Assembly (NCBI RefSeq): GCF_000179555.1 | Contig: NZ_AECZ01000008.1 | Span: 62,001-126,000 of the forward strand | From: Solidesulfovibrio fructosivorans JJ] | GTDB lineage: Bacteria > Desulfobacterota > Desulfovibrionia > Desulfovibrionales > Desulfovibrionaceae | Length of the DNA stretch: 64,000 bases | Reading direction: 5' to 3' | Shown: piece by piece, positions 19,219-34,216 of the stretch | Position numbering within the stretch: the stretch's first letter is position 1 | Layout of the letters: every line of letters starts with the position of its first letter | Program-made: the position numbers and the translations under genes | Notes under the pieces: generated by a model | What the model saw: only the letters and a program-made list of their open reading frames with translations | Database searches by the model: none | What the model was told of the DNA's origin: nothing

Positions 19219-20520
19219 TCAGGAAATAGTGCCGAACACGCGGGAATAAATCAAATCTTCGTGTTTGAGATAATAGCCCGGATCAAAGAGCGCATCGAGA
19301 ACCCCGGCCGTCAGCCTGGCCGTAATGGCCGCATCGGCGCGCACCGCGTCCGGAAACGACTTTTTGCCTTCCCAGCAGGCCATGGCCACCTTCTGCACGG
19401 CCTCGTAGGCCTTCTGCCGGTCCATGCCCGTCTCGATCAGGGCCAGAAGCACGCGCTGGGAATAGAAAAGCCCGTAGGAAGCCATCATGTTGCGGGCCAT
19501 GTTGTCCGGGTTGACCTTGAGATTTTGCAAAATCCTGGTCAGCCGGGCCACGGTGTAGTCGGCCAGAATGGTGGAATCGGGCATGATGACGCGCTCGACC
19601 GAGGAATGGGAGATGTCGCGCTCGTGCCACAGGGCCATGTTCTCCATGGAGGCCAGGGCGTTTGTGCGCACGAGCCTGGAGAGGCCGCAGATGTTTTCCG
19701 CCGAGATGGGATTTTTTTTGTGCGGCATGGCCGAGGAGCCCTTCTGGCCCTTGGCGAAGCCTTCCTCGGCCTCGAGCACCTCGGTGCGCTGCAAATGGCG
19801 CAGTTCGGTGGCCATGCGCTCCACCCCGCCGGCGAGAAGGGCCAGGGAGGTGAAAAAGGCGGCATGGCGGTCGCGCTGCACGATCTGGGTGGAAACCGGG
19901 TCCACGGCCAGGCCCAGGCGACCGAGCGCGATGGACTCCACCTTGGGGTCGAGGTGGGCGTAGCCGCCCACGGCCCCGGAAATCTTGCCCACCTTCACCC
20001 CGGCCACGGCCGCGGCCACGCGTTCGCGGTGGCGGGTGAACTCGGCGTAAAACGAGGCCATCTTCATGCCGAAGCTGAGCGGCTCGGCATGGATGCCGTG
20101 GGTGCGGCCGATCATGAGCTGGCCCTTGTAGCGCATGGCCAGATCGCGGATGACGTCAAGCAGCCCGTCGACGGTGGCGAGCACCATGTCCCCGGCCCGG
20201 CCGAGCAACAGCCCGTTGGCCGTGTCCACGATGTCCGAGGAGGTGCAGCCCAGGTGGATGAACCGGGCGGCCGGCCCCACCCGCTCTTCCACGGCGGTCA
20301 GAAAGGCGATGACGTCGTGACGGGTGACCTGCTCGATCTCGAGGATGCGGTCCACATCGAAATCGGCCTTTTGGCGGATGATCTCCATATCCGCCGCCGG
20401 GATGCGGCCAAGCTCGGTCCAGGCCTCGCACACGGCCAACTCCACCTCAAGCCAGGCCCGGAAGCGGTTTTCCAGGGTCCACAGCGCGCCCATGGCCTTT
20501 CTGGTGTAACGCTCGATCAT
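19219..20520 (-). CDS. purB: Adenylosuccinate lyase
   Basis: PurB catalyses two fumarate-releasing steps of purine synthesis. The 433-residue product begins MIERYTRK and has the superfamily signature SSAMPHKKNPISAE with the flexible catalytic loop serine, and TSSDIVDTA and GRTHGIHAEP motifs. A frame extending to 20838 is open but overlaps the FmdB gene in another frame. The ATG at 20520 overlaps the upstream stop as ATGA, indicating coupling. Confidence 0.96.
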   Translation of the reverse strand: MIERYTRKAMGALWTLENRFRAWLEVELAVCEAWTELGRIPAADMEIIRQKADFDVDRILEIEQVTRHDVIAFLTAVEERVGPAARFIHLGCTSSDIVDTANGLLLGRAGDMVLATVDGLLDVIRDLAMRYKGQLMIGRTHGIHAEPLSFGMKMASFYAEFTRHRERVAAAVAGVKVGKISGAVGGYAHLDPKVESIALGRLGLAVDPVSTQIVQRDRHAAFFTSLALLAGGVERMATELRHLQRTEVLEAEEGFAKGQKGSSAMPHKKNPISAENICGLSRLVRTNALASMENMALWHERDISHSSVERVIMPDSTILADYTVARLTRILQNLKVNPDNMARNMMASYGLFYSQRVLLALIETGMDRQKAYEAVQKVAMACWEGKKSFPDAVRADAAITARLTAGVLDALFDPGYYLKHEDLIYSRVFGTIS

Positions 20521-20858
20521 GCGTTCTCCTTGGCGTCGCCGCCGGATTCGGGGGATTGGCCGTCGTCTTCCTCTTCTTCCTCGGACAAAGGAACGGAAGG
20601 ATCGCGGGCAAGCTGGGGGATGGGCACGGTGGCGCCCTTGATGGTGCCCTTGCCGTCTTTCTGGAAGGAGCCGGGGCGGCGTTTCACGTAATCGGTGGAA
20701 TAAAAGCCGGTCCCCTTGAGCGCGAAGGCGGACAGGGAGACGATGCGGGAGGCTTTTTGGCCACAGTGCGGACAGGCGGCGTCGCTCTCGTCGCCGGCCC
20801 GGCGCAGCTCCTCGAACACCCGGCCGCAGGCCGGACATTCGTATTCATACAAGGGCAT
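20517..20858 (-). CDS. FmdB-family zinc ribbon protein
   Basis: The 113-residue protein starts MPLYEYECPACGRVFEEL and has a second CPHCG, giving the FmdB putative regulatory zinc ribbon. Residues 70-113 are an acidic, low-complexity tail. FmdB was named from an amidase/formamidase locus, but its function is not established in most bacteria. It is translationally coupled to purB. Confidence 0.88.
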   Translation of the reverse strand: MPLYEYECPACGRVFEELRRAGDESDAACPHCGQKASRIVSLSAFALKGTGFYSTDYVKRRPGSFQKDGKGTIKGATVPIPQLARDPSVPLSEEEEEDDGQSPESGGDAKENA

Positions 20859-20891
20859 GGGAGCCCCTCCGGTACTTTTTGAAAAGGCAAT

Positions 20892-21054
20892 GCGAGAGGG
20901 GAAACCCTTTAAAAAGGGTTCTCCCCTCTCGCGCTCTCCCCTTCCTAAACTTTTCAGCTGCAGAAGATGTTATCGCGACAACATCACCATACCACGAAAA
21001 GTTTTTGGAAGGGGGGTCCGGAGGGAAACCTTTTTTCAAAAAGGTTTCCCCCGG
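20892..21054. repeat. Paired-hairpin mosaic repeat, copy B
   Basis: The CGAGAGGGG-type hairpin is on the left (20892-20932) and the CCGGAGGGAAACC-type on the right (21018-21054). The inner tails CTCTCCCCTTCCTAAACTTTT and GTTTTTGGAAGGGGGG face each other. The order of the two hairpins is the reverse of copy A. It separates the FmdB gene from the small basic gene. Confidence 0.85.
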
Positions 21055-21077
21055 GCATCTTTTCCTAAAAATAGGCG

Positions 21078-21191
21078 CTAGGCCTTTTTTTCGGCAATGG
21101 CCTGGCGCACGCGCTCCTTGAGGCGCTCCTTGCGGCGCTTGCGGCGGCGGTCCAGTTCCTTATGGCGCTCGATCTTTTTATGCTTGGACAT
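21078..21191 (-). CDS. Small highly basic protein (37 aa)
   Basis: The ATG at 21191 has a perfect AGGAGG 7 bases upstream. The product begins MSKHKKIERHKELDRRRKRR and continues as an uninterrupted Lys/Arg/Glu helix to AEKKA. The composition suggests an RNA- or ribosome-associated peptide, but no family is recognised. The longer frame from 21260 lacks a ribosome site. It is probably real because of the ribosome site and its position in a run of same-strand genes. Confidence 0.65.
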   Translation of the reverse strand: MSKHKKIERHKELDRRRKRRKERLKERVRQAIAEKKA

Positions 21192-21273
21192 GGCGTACCC
21201 TCCTGTCTGGTGAAAGAACTCGATGCCGTAGCAAAGGAAACGCGGCTTGTCCAGCCGCAATGCGGCATCCGCC

Positions 21274-22440
21274 CTATTCCGAGGGAATGCGCTCCACCGG
21301 CTCGGTCAGCAGGAACTTGCCCTGCTCGATCCAGGATTTGAGCGTTTGCGCCACTTCCAGGGACATGGACAGGCTCGTGACCGGCACGGCCTGGGTCGGC
21401 TTGCCGTTTATGACCACCTCGCCCGACCGGCATTCGGCGTAGGTGACGTAACCGAGCACGCGGCCGATGCCGTTGGGGTAGTCGTGGCCGTAGTCCTTGA
21501 CCGGCAGTTCGATGTCGGCATCGGAGACGCCGGTGAAAAAGGCCATATCCTCGTTTAAAATGGGAATGGGGATGCCCACGCCCACGGCCATGGACACGCC
21601 ATAACCGAGCACGGACACCGCCCGCACGTAGCGCGGGTTCATGCCCTTGAGGTCGCCCTTGACCATGAGCGTGCCCGAGGCGGAAAGCGGAATGCCGCGT
21701 TCGTTGCGCTTGGGTTTGGGATCGTGCTGGGTGCCGGCCCCGATGACATAGCCCACGCCGCCGCCAAGGAAGATACGGGTGCCGAGCCCGATGGTCTTCA
21801 AATAGGGGTCGTTGAAAAGCGGCGACAGTTCGCCGGCGGTGGCGAAGTTGGCGTTTCGGGCGTTTGGCCTAAGCGGCCCCATATAGGTGTAGACGATGCG
21901 GCTGGTGAGGTTCACCGCCACGTTGTAGTTCTGGTAGCAGTTGCGGGGATTTAAAAGCGCCGCATACTTGAGGTCGGCGAGCGTCACGTCCTTTTCCAGG
22001 CCGCGGCGGGGATAGCAGTCCGTGCCGTAGGCCTCGCACCAGAGCCGCACCGCCTTGCCGCGCAGAAGATCCTCGATGACGTGGGCGCCGCCGTACTTGA
22101 ACCGGCCCGGATGCACCTTATTCAGGGGATCGTCCTTGGGCAGCTCCGTGGCCCCGAGATAGGCGTCCACGGCGGCCAGGCCGGCATGGGCCGGGATATT
22201 GTTGAGCCGGACCTTCTGGGCTTTTATGGTCGGGGCTTCCTGGCCGAAGTTGAAAAGCATGCCCGAGGAGCACATGGGCGAAAAGGTGCCCGTGGCCACC
22301 ACGTCCACTTCCTTGGCCGCCTTGACCTTGCCCAGGCGTTTTACCGCATCGACCATCTCGGCGGCCGTCAGCACCACGGCCTTGCCCTGTTCGATGCGCT
22401 TGTTGATCTCCGCGACGGTTTTTCTCACCTCATGGGTCAT
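21274..22440 (-). CDS. Homocysteine biosynthesis protein (DUF39, L-aspartate semialdehyde sulfurtransferase)
   Basis: The 388-residue protein belongs to the COG1900/DUF39 family, which makes homocysteine from aspartate semialdehyde and sulfide in methanogens and sulfate reducers. Candidate catalytic cysteines are C57 in SPMCSSGM and C135 and C142 in LWCEAYGTDCYPR. The ATG at 22440 follows GGGAGAG; a frame open to 22494 adds an unlikely N-terminus. In methanogens the partner is a NIL-domain ferredoxin protein; none is next to this gene. It is divergent from dnaA. Confidence 0.88.
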   Translation of the reverse strand: MTHEVRKTVAEINKRIEQGKAVVLTAAEMVDAVKRLGKVKAAKEVDVVATGTFSPMCSSGMLFNFGQEAPTIKAQKVRLNNIPAHAGLAAVDAYLGATELPKDDPLNKVHPGRFKYGGAHVIEDLLRGKAVRLWCEAYGTDCYPRRGLEKDVTLADLKYAALLNPRNCYQNYNVAVNLTSRIVYTYMGPLRPNARNANFATAGELSPLFNDPYLKTIGLGTRIFLGGGVGYVIGAGTQHDPKPKRNERGIPLSASGTLMVKGDLKGMNPRYVRAVSVLGYGVSMAVGVGIPIPILNEDMAFFTGVSDADIELPVKDYGHDYPNGIGRVLGYVTYAECRSGEVVINGKPTQAVPVTSLSMSLEVAQTLKSWIEQGKFLLTEPVERIPSE

Positions 22441-22528
22441 GGCGACTCTCCCTTCGGCCCGCCTTGCGGCCGGCAGGGGCTCTATTTGGCCCATTTCGGC
22501 CTTATTGGCAACTCGGTGAGGTCCCCCC

Positions 22529-22557
22529 TTGGCTTCAAAGTGAAACTAGGCTATAAA
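22529..22557 (+). promoter_or_regulatory. Candidate dnaA promoter
   Basis: TTGGCT (22529-22534) and TATAAA (22552-22557) are separated by exactly 17 bp, a good sigma-70 layout, 82 bp upstream of the dnaA start. The 198-bp gap between the divergent DUF39 gene and dnaA holds no perfect DnaA box. Confidence 0.5.
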
Positions 22558-22638
22558 GGCATTTCCTGGCGGCCTGGGGGAGAGGCCCGGATATCGTACC
22601 CAACACACCAATATGCTTGTAAAATTTAAAGCGGACCG

Positions 22639-23976
22639 ATGAAGCCCGCGCCTGTGATCGATTCCGGTGACGGCGTGCTCAAGGACGACCTCCGACAGCA
22701 TTTGTCGCGCACCTGCCCCGACCAGGAGCTGCGTCGCTGGTACGACCCGCTCGGCCTTTCGGTCAGCGAATCGGAGCACTGCTGCCTCGTCCGCTTTCCC
22801 CACGCCTATTTCGCCACCTGGTTCGAAACCTCCGTGCGGGATCTCTTCGAAAAGGAAGTGGGCCGGTTCCTCGGCGACGGCTACGCCGTGCGCTACCAGA
22901 CACGCTGCGGCGGGAGCGACAAGCGCCAACCCCTGGCCACCCTGCGGGCGGTGACGGATTTCCCCTACGGCCACCGCTTCACCTTCGAGACCTTTCTGGC
23001 CAACGAGAAAAACCATTTCCCCCTGGCCCTGGCCCGGGAAGTGGCCGGCGGGCGCGAGGCGCGCTACAATCCTTTTTTGCTTTGCGGCCCTTCCGGCGCG
23101 GGCAAGACCCATCTGCTGCGGGCCATGGCCAATGCCGTGAGCCGCTCGCGCCCCAGCGCCGCCGTTTTTTTCGGCTCCATCGACGACATCGGCAACCGCT
23201 ATGCCGACCCCACGGCCAACCCCCACGAGATCCGCGCCGCCATCGTGGCCAGCGATTTCCTTTTCATCGACGAACTGGCCGACGTCAAACGCGATCCCAT
23301 CCTTGAACAGGAACTGGTGCTGCTTTTCAACGCCTTTCACGACGCGGGCAAGCAGATGGTCTTTTCCTGCCGGGAGCGCGTGGCCTCGTGCGATTTCGGC
23401 CCCACCCTCAAGTCGCGGCTGGAATGGGGGCTCATGGTCCATTTGAAGCTCCCGGACCTCGACGTGCGCGTGCGTTGCGTGGAGCACGCCAACCGCGACA
23501 AGCGGCTGGGGCTCTCCCGGGAACAGACCCTCACCCTGGCCAGCCGGTTCGAGGGATTCCGCCAGCTCGAAGGGGTGTTGCTGCGCATCGAGGCCTTTCG
23601 CCGCCACACCGGCCAGGAGCTGACCGACGCGGAACTGGCGCGCCATATCCGCCTGTCCGAGGACCGCAAAGCCCCGGAGCTGACCCCGGAGCGCATCCTG
23701 GCCATCTGCGCGGAGCACTTCACGTTGGGCGTGGCCGACATCACCGGCCATTCCCGGCGCAAGGAACTGGTTTTCGCCCGCCAGACCGCCATGGCCCTGT
23801 GCCGCGCCCTGCTCGGCATGTCCTACCCGGCCCTGGGCAAGGTCTTCGGCGGCAAGGACCACAGCACTGTTCTTTACTCGATTCGAAAATTCCAGCAATT
23901 ACAGGATGCTGACAGAGATACGAAATTGATGTTCCGCCAGTTGGCGAAAAAGTGCCGCCAGGGAAGCCCGGCATGA
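22639..23976 (+). CDS. dnaA: Chromosomal replication initiator DnaA
   Basis: The 445-residue protein has the DnaA layout: a short N-terminal interaction domain, an AAA+ domain with Walker A GPSGAGKTH (150-158) and Walker B FLFIDE (207-212), a SRLEWGL motif, and a C-terminal DNA-binding domain with the signature ALGKVFGGKDHSTVLYSI. It binds origin boxes and loads the replicative helicase. The sequence departs from common DnaA in places: IDELADV replaces the usual LLIDDVQF-like segment, and SCRERV replaces SDRPP. It heads the dnaA-dnaN-gyrB-gyrA run. Confidence 0.95.
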   Translation: MKPAPVIDSGDGVLKDDLRQHLSRTCPDQELRRWYDPLGLSVSESEHCCLVRFPHAYFATWFETSVRDLFEKEVGRFLGDGYAVRYQTRCGGSDKRQPLATLRAVTDFPYGHRFTFETFLANEKNHFPLALAREVAGGREARYNPFLLCGPSGAGKTHLLRAMANAVSRSRPSAAVFFGSIDDIGNRYADPTANPHEIRAAIVASDFLFIDELADVKRDPILEQELVLLFNAFHDAGKQMVFSCRERVASCDFGPTLKSRLEWGLMVHLKLPDLDVRVRCVEHANRDKRLGLSREQTLTLASRFEGFRQLEGVLLRIEAFRRHTGQELTDAELARHIRLSEDRKAPELTPERILAICAEHFTLGVADITGHSRRKELVFARQTAMALCRALLGMSYPALGKVFGGKDHSTVLYSIRKFQQLQDADRDTKLMFRQLAKKCRQGSPA

Positions 23977-24163
23977 GGCAACGCACGCGGCACGGTTCCC
24001 TCCGTCACCGGAAAGACGCTTCGTGGTTTCCTTTTTTTAAAAGTTATCACGGAAGGTTATGACAAAACGGAACAAACGAAACGTCCTCTACTGATCCAAC
24101 AAACCTTTTTCCTTTTGCTTGAAGAAAGACGGCGTGCGTTTCGCGCCGGCCAAGGAGATGCGC
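23977..24163. other. dnaA-dnaN intergenic region, possible weak DnaA-box-like sites
   Basis: This 187-bp gap contains an AT-rich palindrome CTTTTTTTAAAAG (24031-24043) followed by TTATCACGG (24044-24052) and TTATGACAA (24057-24065). Each matches the DnaA box TTATCCACA at only part of its positions. It is the best origin-like candidate around dnaA but is weak. Confidence 0.25.
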
Positions 24164-27783
<3,620 letters not shown>

Positions 27784-27797
27784 GAGGGGGAAGGCAT

Positions 27798-27860
27798 CCG
27801 GGGGGAAACTTTTCTGAAGAAAAGTTTCCCCCCGGACCCCCCTTCCAAAGACTTTTAACG
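27798..27860. repeat. Mosaic repeat, copy C (single arm)
   Basis: One hairpin (27798-27835), a perfect 18-bp stem starting CCGGGGGGAAACTTTTCT, is followed by the tail ACCCCCCTTCCAAAGACTTTT. The second arm is absent. It lies 14 bp after the gyrB stop, between two same-strand genes. Confidence 0.8.
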
Positions 27861-27918
27861 ATGTAATGGTGTCTGCGGAAGATTGCAGAGAAGAAATCAA
27901 TATAACCCATTAAAGGGT

Positions 27919-27998
27919 CCAGGGGAATTATTCCCCTGGCGGGGTCCAGGGGCAGCGCCCCTGGTGGGGTGGTGTAGGAGGGGCGAAGCCCCTCCTAC
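27919..27998. repeat. Three consecutive perfect hairpins upstream of gyrA
   Basis: CCAGGGGAAT/ATTCCCCTGG (27919-27939), CCAGGGGC/GCCCCTGG (27946-27964) and GTAGGAGGGGC/GCCCCTCCTAC (27974-27998) are three short-loop palindromes in a row. None has a T tail. The third ends just before the gyrA ribosome site, so it would sit in the 5' leader of any gyrBA transcript. Confidence 0.75.
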
Positions 27999-28019
27999 CC
28001 GCGCCGGAGGCGATATACC

Positions 28020-30439
<2,420 letters not shown>

Positions 30440-30464
<25 letters not shown>

Positions 30465-31243
30465 AGCCCTTCCTGACAGGCGGCCTGATTGTTCTGTTTT
30501 TTGTTCAGGCCGCCTGCCACGGGCCTGAGAGATCGCCCGGGGACGCGCTTCTCGACGGAGCCAGACAGGCCTTTCTCGACGGTCGCTACGGCGACGCCGA
30601 ACACGACTACCAGACCTACCTGGAACGCTTTCCCAAAGGCACGGCGCGGCTCGAAGCCTGGCAAAGGCTTGCGGATATCAGCCAGGATATCCGCGTCTCC
30701 CCGCGAAAAGCCGCCCTGCTCCTGGAGACGGCGCTGCTTGAAAACGCCGGCAATCCCGCCGTACAGGCCAGCCTGTCCCTGCGGGCCGCAAGCCTGCGGC
30801 TGGAGGGGAAGGATTACGACGGGGCGACGAAGCAGCTGACGCGCGTCATCGCCCTTCCCGGCCTGGATACGGGCATGCTGGCCAAAGCCTGCCGGGAACT
30901 GGCCCATGCGCGCATCCAGGCCCGGGATACGGCCGGAGCCCTCGAGGCCTATACGCTTTGCCGGACAAAGGTGACCGATCCCGGGCAACGATCCCAGTGC
31001 GATTTGTCCAAGGCCCGGCTTTTGATGCAGCTGGACCGGCTTCAGGAAGCGGAACCGATTTTGCAGGAGCTTTTTGCCGACAAGCGTCTTCCCGCTTCCG
31101 TTCGTGGTGAGGCCGGCTTTGCCCTGGGCCAGTTATCCGAAGACGGACATGACAAGAAAGCGGCCCGAAAGTATTATGAACAGGTGCGCGATATGTATCC
31201 CAACCCGCTGGCGGTTGCGCAAAAACTGAAATATCTGAAATAA
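30440..31243 (+). CDS. TPR-like lipoprotein
   Basis: The 267-residue protein starts with a hydrophobic signal ending in VQAAC, a near-lipobox with glutamine at -3 instead of leucine. The rest is helical with repeated TPR-like helix pairs. Examples are [20 protein letters not shown] and [13 protein letters not shown]. It resembles outer-membrane-associated scaffolds such as the YfgL/BamD type only in general form. The GTG at 30440 overlaps the gyrA end by 25 bases and has a weak ribosome site. Confidence 0.6.
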
Positions 31244-31262
31244 TTCTGTTGGATACCACGAC

Positions 31263-32144
31263 ATGGTCCTGGACATGCTGCGCAAGAAGAAATCCCCCCG
31301 TGAGGAAGAACAGGAACATCGGCGCAATGCCGGCATCCTGGACGAAGCCATGGCCCAGCGTTCCAAGGTCCACGTCAAGTTCGATCAGCAGGCCACCAGC
31401 CTCACCGGCGTTACGGCAAGCATCATGGCCATGAACGACGCCGGGCTCGTGCTGGAGCTCAGCGGCCTGTCCACGCTTAAGGAACGTTTCGTCGGCCAGA
31501 GAATCGAATGTTTTTTTAAGATTGTTGAACGCGAGCAGCGCCACCGGGAAATATTTTATACCTTTGCCACGACCATTTTGCGCATCCGCAACCAATCCGA
31601 AAAACTTCCGCAGATCGCCGTTTCCTTCCCCGGTTCCCTGCAAGGGGCCCAACGCCGCAAAAGCCTGCGCATGAAGCCCTCCATGGACCAGTTCACGCAT
31701 ATCGCGCTTTGGCGCTACGATGCCGCCGGCGGCTTCGACCTGGCCAAGCCCACCGTCTCCCACGGTCATTTCAAAAATTCCCTGGCGCTTCTGGAAAACA
31801 TCTCGGCCGGCGGCCTCCGCCTGCTCTTGCGGCGCGATCTGCTTAAGGAAAAAGGGCTTTCCCCGCAAAAGGGCGATCGCTTCATCCTCTTTTTCACCTT
31901 CGAGGAGAACAGCCCGAAACTGCGCGGTGAATACTGGCTGGTCGGCAAGATCAACAACATCCGGCCCGATCCCGTCTCCCATGACATCACCTTGGGGGTG
32001 GAATTCGTGGCCAACGGCGTGCGTCAGGCGGAGTCCGGCAAGGTGGAGTGGAACAAGATTATGGACAACGTCATCGACGACATGGCCCAGCGCATTTACG
32101 AATGGCATCTGGCCCTGTACCGCGACAAGGGACTCAACGGCTGA
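31263..32144 (+). CDS. PilZ-domain (c-di-GMP-binding) protein, YcgR-like layout
   Basis: The 293-residue protein has an N-terminal beta-rich domain resembling the YcgR N domain. A PilZ domain follows with the two ligand motifs RRKSLR (about residue 138) and NISAGGLRL (about 180). These are RxxxR and D/N-x-S-x-x-G. YcgR proteins bind c-di-GMP and slow the flagellar motor; a link to motility is plausible but the flagellar genes here are 17 kb away. It overlaps the convergent Mut7-C gene by 11 bases. Confidence 0.8.
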   Translation: MVLDMLRKKKSPREEEQEHRRNAGILDEAMAQRSKVHVKFDQQATSLTGVTASIMAMNDAGLVLELSGLSTLKERFVGQRIECFFKIVEREQRHREIFYTFATTILRIRNQSEKLPQIAVSFPGSLQGAQRRKSLRMKPSMDQFTHIALWRYDAAGGFDLAKPTVSHGHFKNSLALLENISAGGLRLLLRRDLLKEKGLSPQKGDRFILFFTFEENSPKLRGEYWLVGKINNIRPDPVSHDITLGVEFVANGVRQAESGKVEWNKIMDNVIDDMAQRIYEWHLALYRDKGLNG

Positions 32145-32901
32145 TTGTCTCCTCCCCTTTAAGAATCTCCCGTATCCATCCCCGCATATGCTCGTAATGC
32201 GAGCCCGCCCAATAGATGCGGCCACACTCCGGGCACATCGAGAATTTTTCGTAATAGCGCTTTGTCTTCGGCAACAGCCGGTCCAGGATGTCCTTTTTAT
32301 CCACCGGCGCAAGCTCCCGGTTGCAGCGCAGGCAGCGCGTGAACGCGCCGTAAGGCGGGGTCAGCCCGAAGGCGCGCAGGATGTCGCGCAACTGTTCCTG
32401 CGGATCGTTGGCCCGGATCAGCCGGCCATACATGATCTTGGACCGCTTCAGGCAGCTGACGTCCCGGGACAGGGCTATACGCCCTTCTTCCGCGGCGATG
32501 CGGGCCAGCTCTCCGTCTTCCATGTCACGATCGTAGACCGCGTCGTATCCGAGCAGCCGCAGGAGCGTGGCCAGCCGGCCGACATTGGCGTCCGCAACGA
32601 AACGCTGCTTAGGAAGGGGAAGCGGTGTCGGCCGCAGCAGGGTCGGGGTGAAGACGTCGATGGGGAAAACGGCCGGTTCGATTGTGATGCGCTCGCCCGG
32701 GGCCAGCCTGTGTTCGAATCCGACCGGCCGATCGTCGGCAATGATGCCGTGGATTTCGGTGTGGGGCGGCCCCAGGGCCTCGATGACGTCCTTGATCGAG
32801 GCTTCGCGCGTCACAGGATACACGACTACGCCGTTTGCGGCCGGTCGCCGCAACAGTTCCCGCAAAGCGCCACGGAAGCGCAATGTGGCCGCCTTGTCCA
32901 T
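32134..32901 (-). CDS. Mut7-C RNase domain protein with ubiquitin-like N-terminus
   Basis: The 255-residue protein has a ubiquitin/MoaD-like N-terminal domain (about 1-85). The Mut7-C domain follows with the PIN-like acidic residues in FVADANVGRLATLLRLLGYD. It ends in a zinc ribbon (CLRCNREL and MCPECGRIYW). Members are predicted RNases; the biological target is unknown. The start ATG at 32901 is the first in frame. Confidence 0.88.
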   Translation of the reverse strand: MDKAATLRFRGALRELLRRPAANGVVVYPVTREASIKDVIEALGPPHTEIHGIIADDRPVGFEHRLAPGERITIEPAVFPIDVFTPTLLRPTPLPLPKQRFVADANVGRLATLLRLLGYDAVYDRDMEDGELARIAAEEGRIALSRDVSCLKRSKIMYGRLIRANDPQEQLRDILRAFGLTPPYGAFTRCLRCNRELAPVDKKDILDRLLPKTKRYYEKFSMCPECGRIYWAGSHYEHMRGWIREILKGEETISR

Positions 32902-32995
32902 GGACCACCCCCGACCTGACCTTTACGCTTCTCCCGCCTTTGCCGTATACCCCCATCATCCGGCTGCTTATTTCCCATAGCCGCAGGAAGGCTTT

Positions 32996-34216
32996 ATGAC
33001 GTCAACACATTGTGATTTCAAAGGATATAGTGGCCGTCGCGTCCATCTCGGCGTGACCGGTTCCGTTGCCGCCTTCAAGGTGCTGTCCCTTCTGCGACGG
33101 CTTGTCGCCTCGGGCGCGTCCGTGGGCGTGACCTTGACCACGGCCGCCCAACGTTTCGTCACTCCGCTTTCCTTTGAGGCCTTGGGGGCCGATCCCGTTT
33201 ACACCGACATGTTTTCCCCGGAAGCGGCCAATTTCGCCCATCTCGCACCGGCTCAGGCCGCCGACGTCCTGGCTGTCGTTCCGGCCACGGCCGACATCCT
33301 GGCCCGTTTGTCCTGCGGTCTGGCCGGCGATTTGCTCGCCTGTCAGGCCCTGGCCTTCGAAGGGCCTGTGGTCGTTGCTCCGGCCATGAACCCCCGGCTT
33401 TGGAAGGCGGCCGCCACCCAGGCCAATTGGGCGACGCTTTGTTCGCGCGGCGTCATCGGCGTCATGCCCGATTGCGGGGAGATGGCTTGCGGCGAATCCG
33501 GCCAGGGCAGGCTCGCCGAGGAGGACGCCATTTTCACGGCCATCCTCAAGGCCCTCACCCCCCAGGATCTGGCCGGAAAAAAGGTGCTGGTGAGTCTTGG
33601 ACCGACCCGCGAATATTTCGATGCCGCCCGCTTCTGGTCCAACCCGTCCACCGGCCGCATGGGGGCCTGCCTGGCCATGGCCGCCTGGTTGCGCGGCGCC
33701 TCGGTGACGGTGGTTTCCGGCCCTGTTTCCTGGTGGTTTCCGGCCGACGTCACGGTTGTTCCGGTCACAACCGCCGGCCAGATGCACGAGGCCTGCCTGG
33801 CCGCTTGGCCGGCCTGCGACATGGCCGTCATGACCGCGGCGGTAGCCGATTTTTCGCCTGTTCCGCATCCCGGCGGCGGCAAGTTCAAAAAGGATGCGGC
33901 CGGCAAGGAACTGACCCTGACATTTTCTCCCACCCATGATATCCTGGCGGCAATGGGCCAAAAAAAGCGCGCCGGCCAGAAGCTTGTCGGCTTTTGCGCC
34001 GAAACGGACAATTTGCTGGAAAACGCCAAGGGAAAGCTCAGGCGCAAAAACTGCGACCTGATCGTGGCCAACCCCATCGGTCGGGCCGATGCCGGGTTTG
34101 CGGCATCGGACAATGAGGCCATTGTCCTTGCCGCTAATGGCCGTGACGAGCACTGGGAAAGCGCGCCGAAAACGGAAATCGCCTGGAAAATATGGGACTC
34201 AACGATTCGCTTTTAA
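32996..34216 (+). CDS. coaBC: Bifunctional phosphopantothenoylcysteine decarboxylase/phosphopantothenate-cysteine ligase
   Basis: The 406-residue protein runs two successive steps of coenzyme A synthesis. The N-terminal flavoprotein half has GVTGSVAAFKVL, the APAMNPRLW motif and CGEMACGESGQGRL. The C-terminal ligase half has SLGPTREYFDAARFWSNPSTGRMG and the KFKKDAAGKELTLTFSPTHDIL region with the lysine pair typical of CoaB. The ATG at 32996 follows AGGAAGG. The next gene begins inside its end. Confidence 0.95.
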   Translation: MTSTHCDFKGYSGRRVHLGVTGSVAAFKVLSLLRRLVASGASVGVTLTTAAQRFVTPLSFEALGADPVYTDMFSPEAANFAHLAPAQAADVLAVVPATADILARLSCGLAGDLLACQALAFEGPVVVAPAMNPRLWKAAATQANWATLCSRGVIGVMPDCGEMACGESGQGRLAEEDAIFTAILKALTPQDLAGKKVLVSLGPTREYFDAARFWSNPSTGRMGACLAMAAWLRGASVTVVSGPVSWWFPADVTVVPVTTAGQMHEACLAAWPACDMAVMTAAVADFSPVPHPGGGKFKKDAAGKELTLTFSPTHDILAAMGQKKRAGQKLVGFCAETDNLLENAKGKLRRKNCDLIVANPIGRADAGFAASDNEAIVLAANGRDEHWESAPKTEIAWKIWDSTIRF

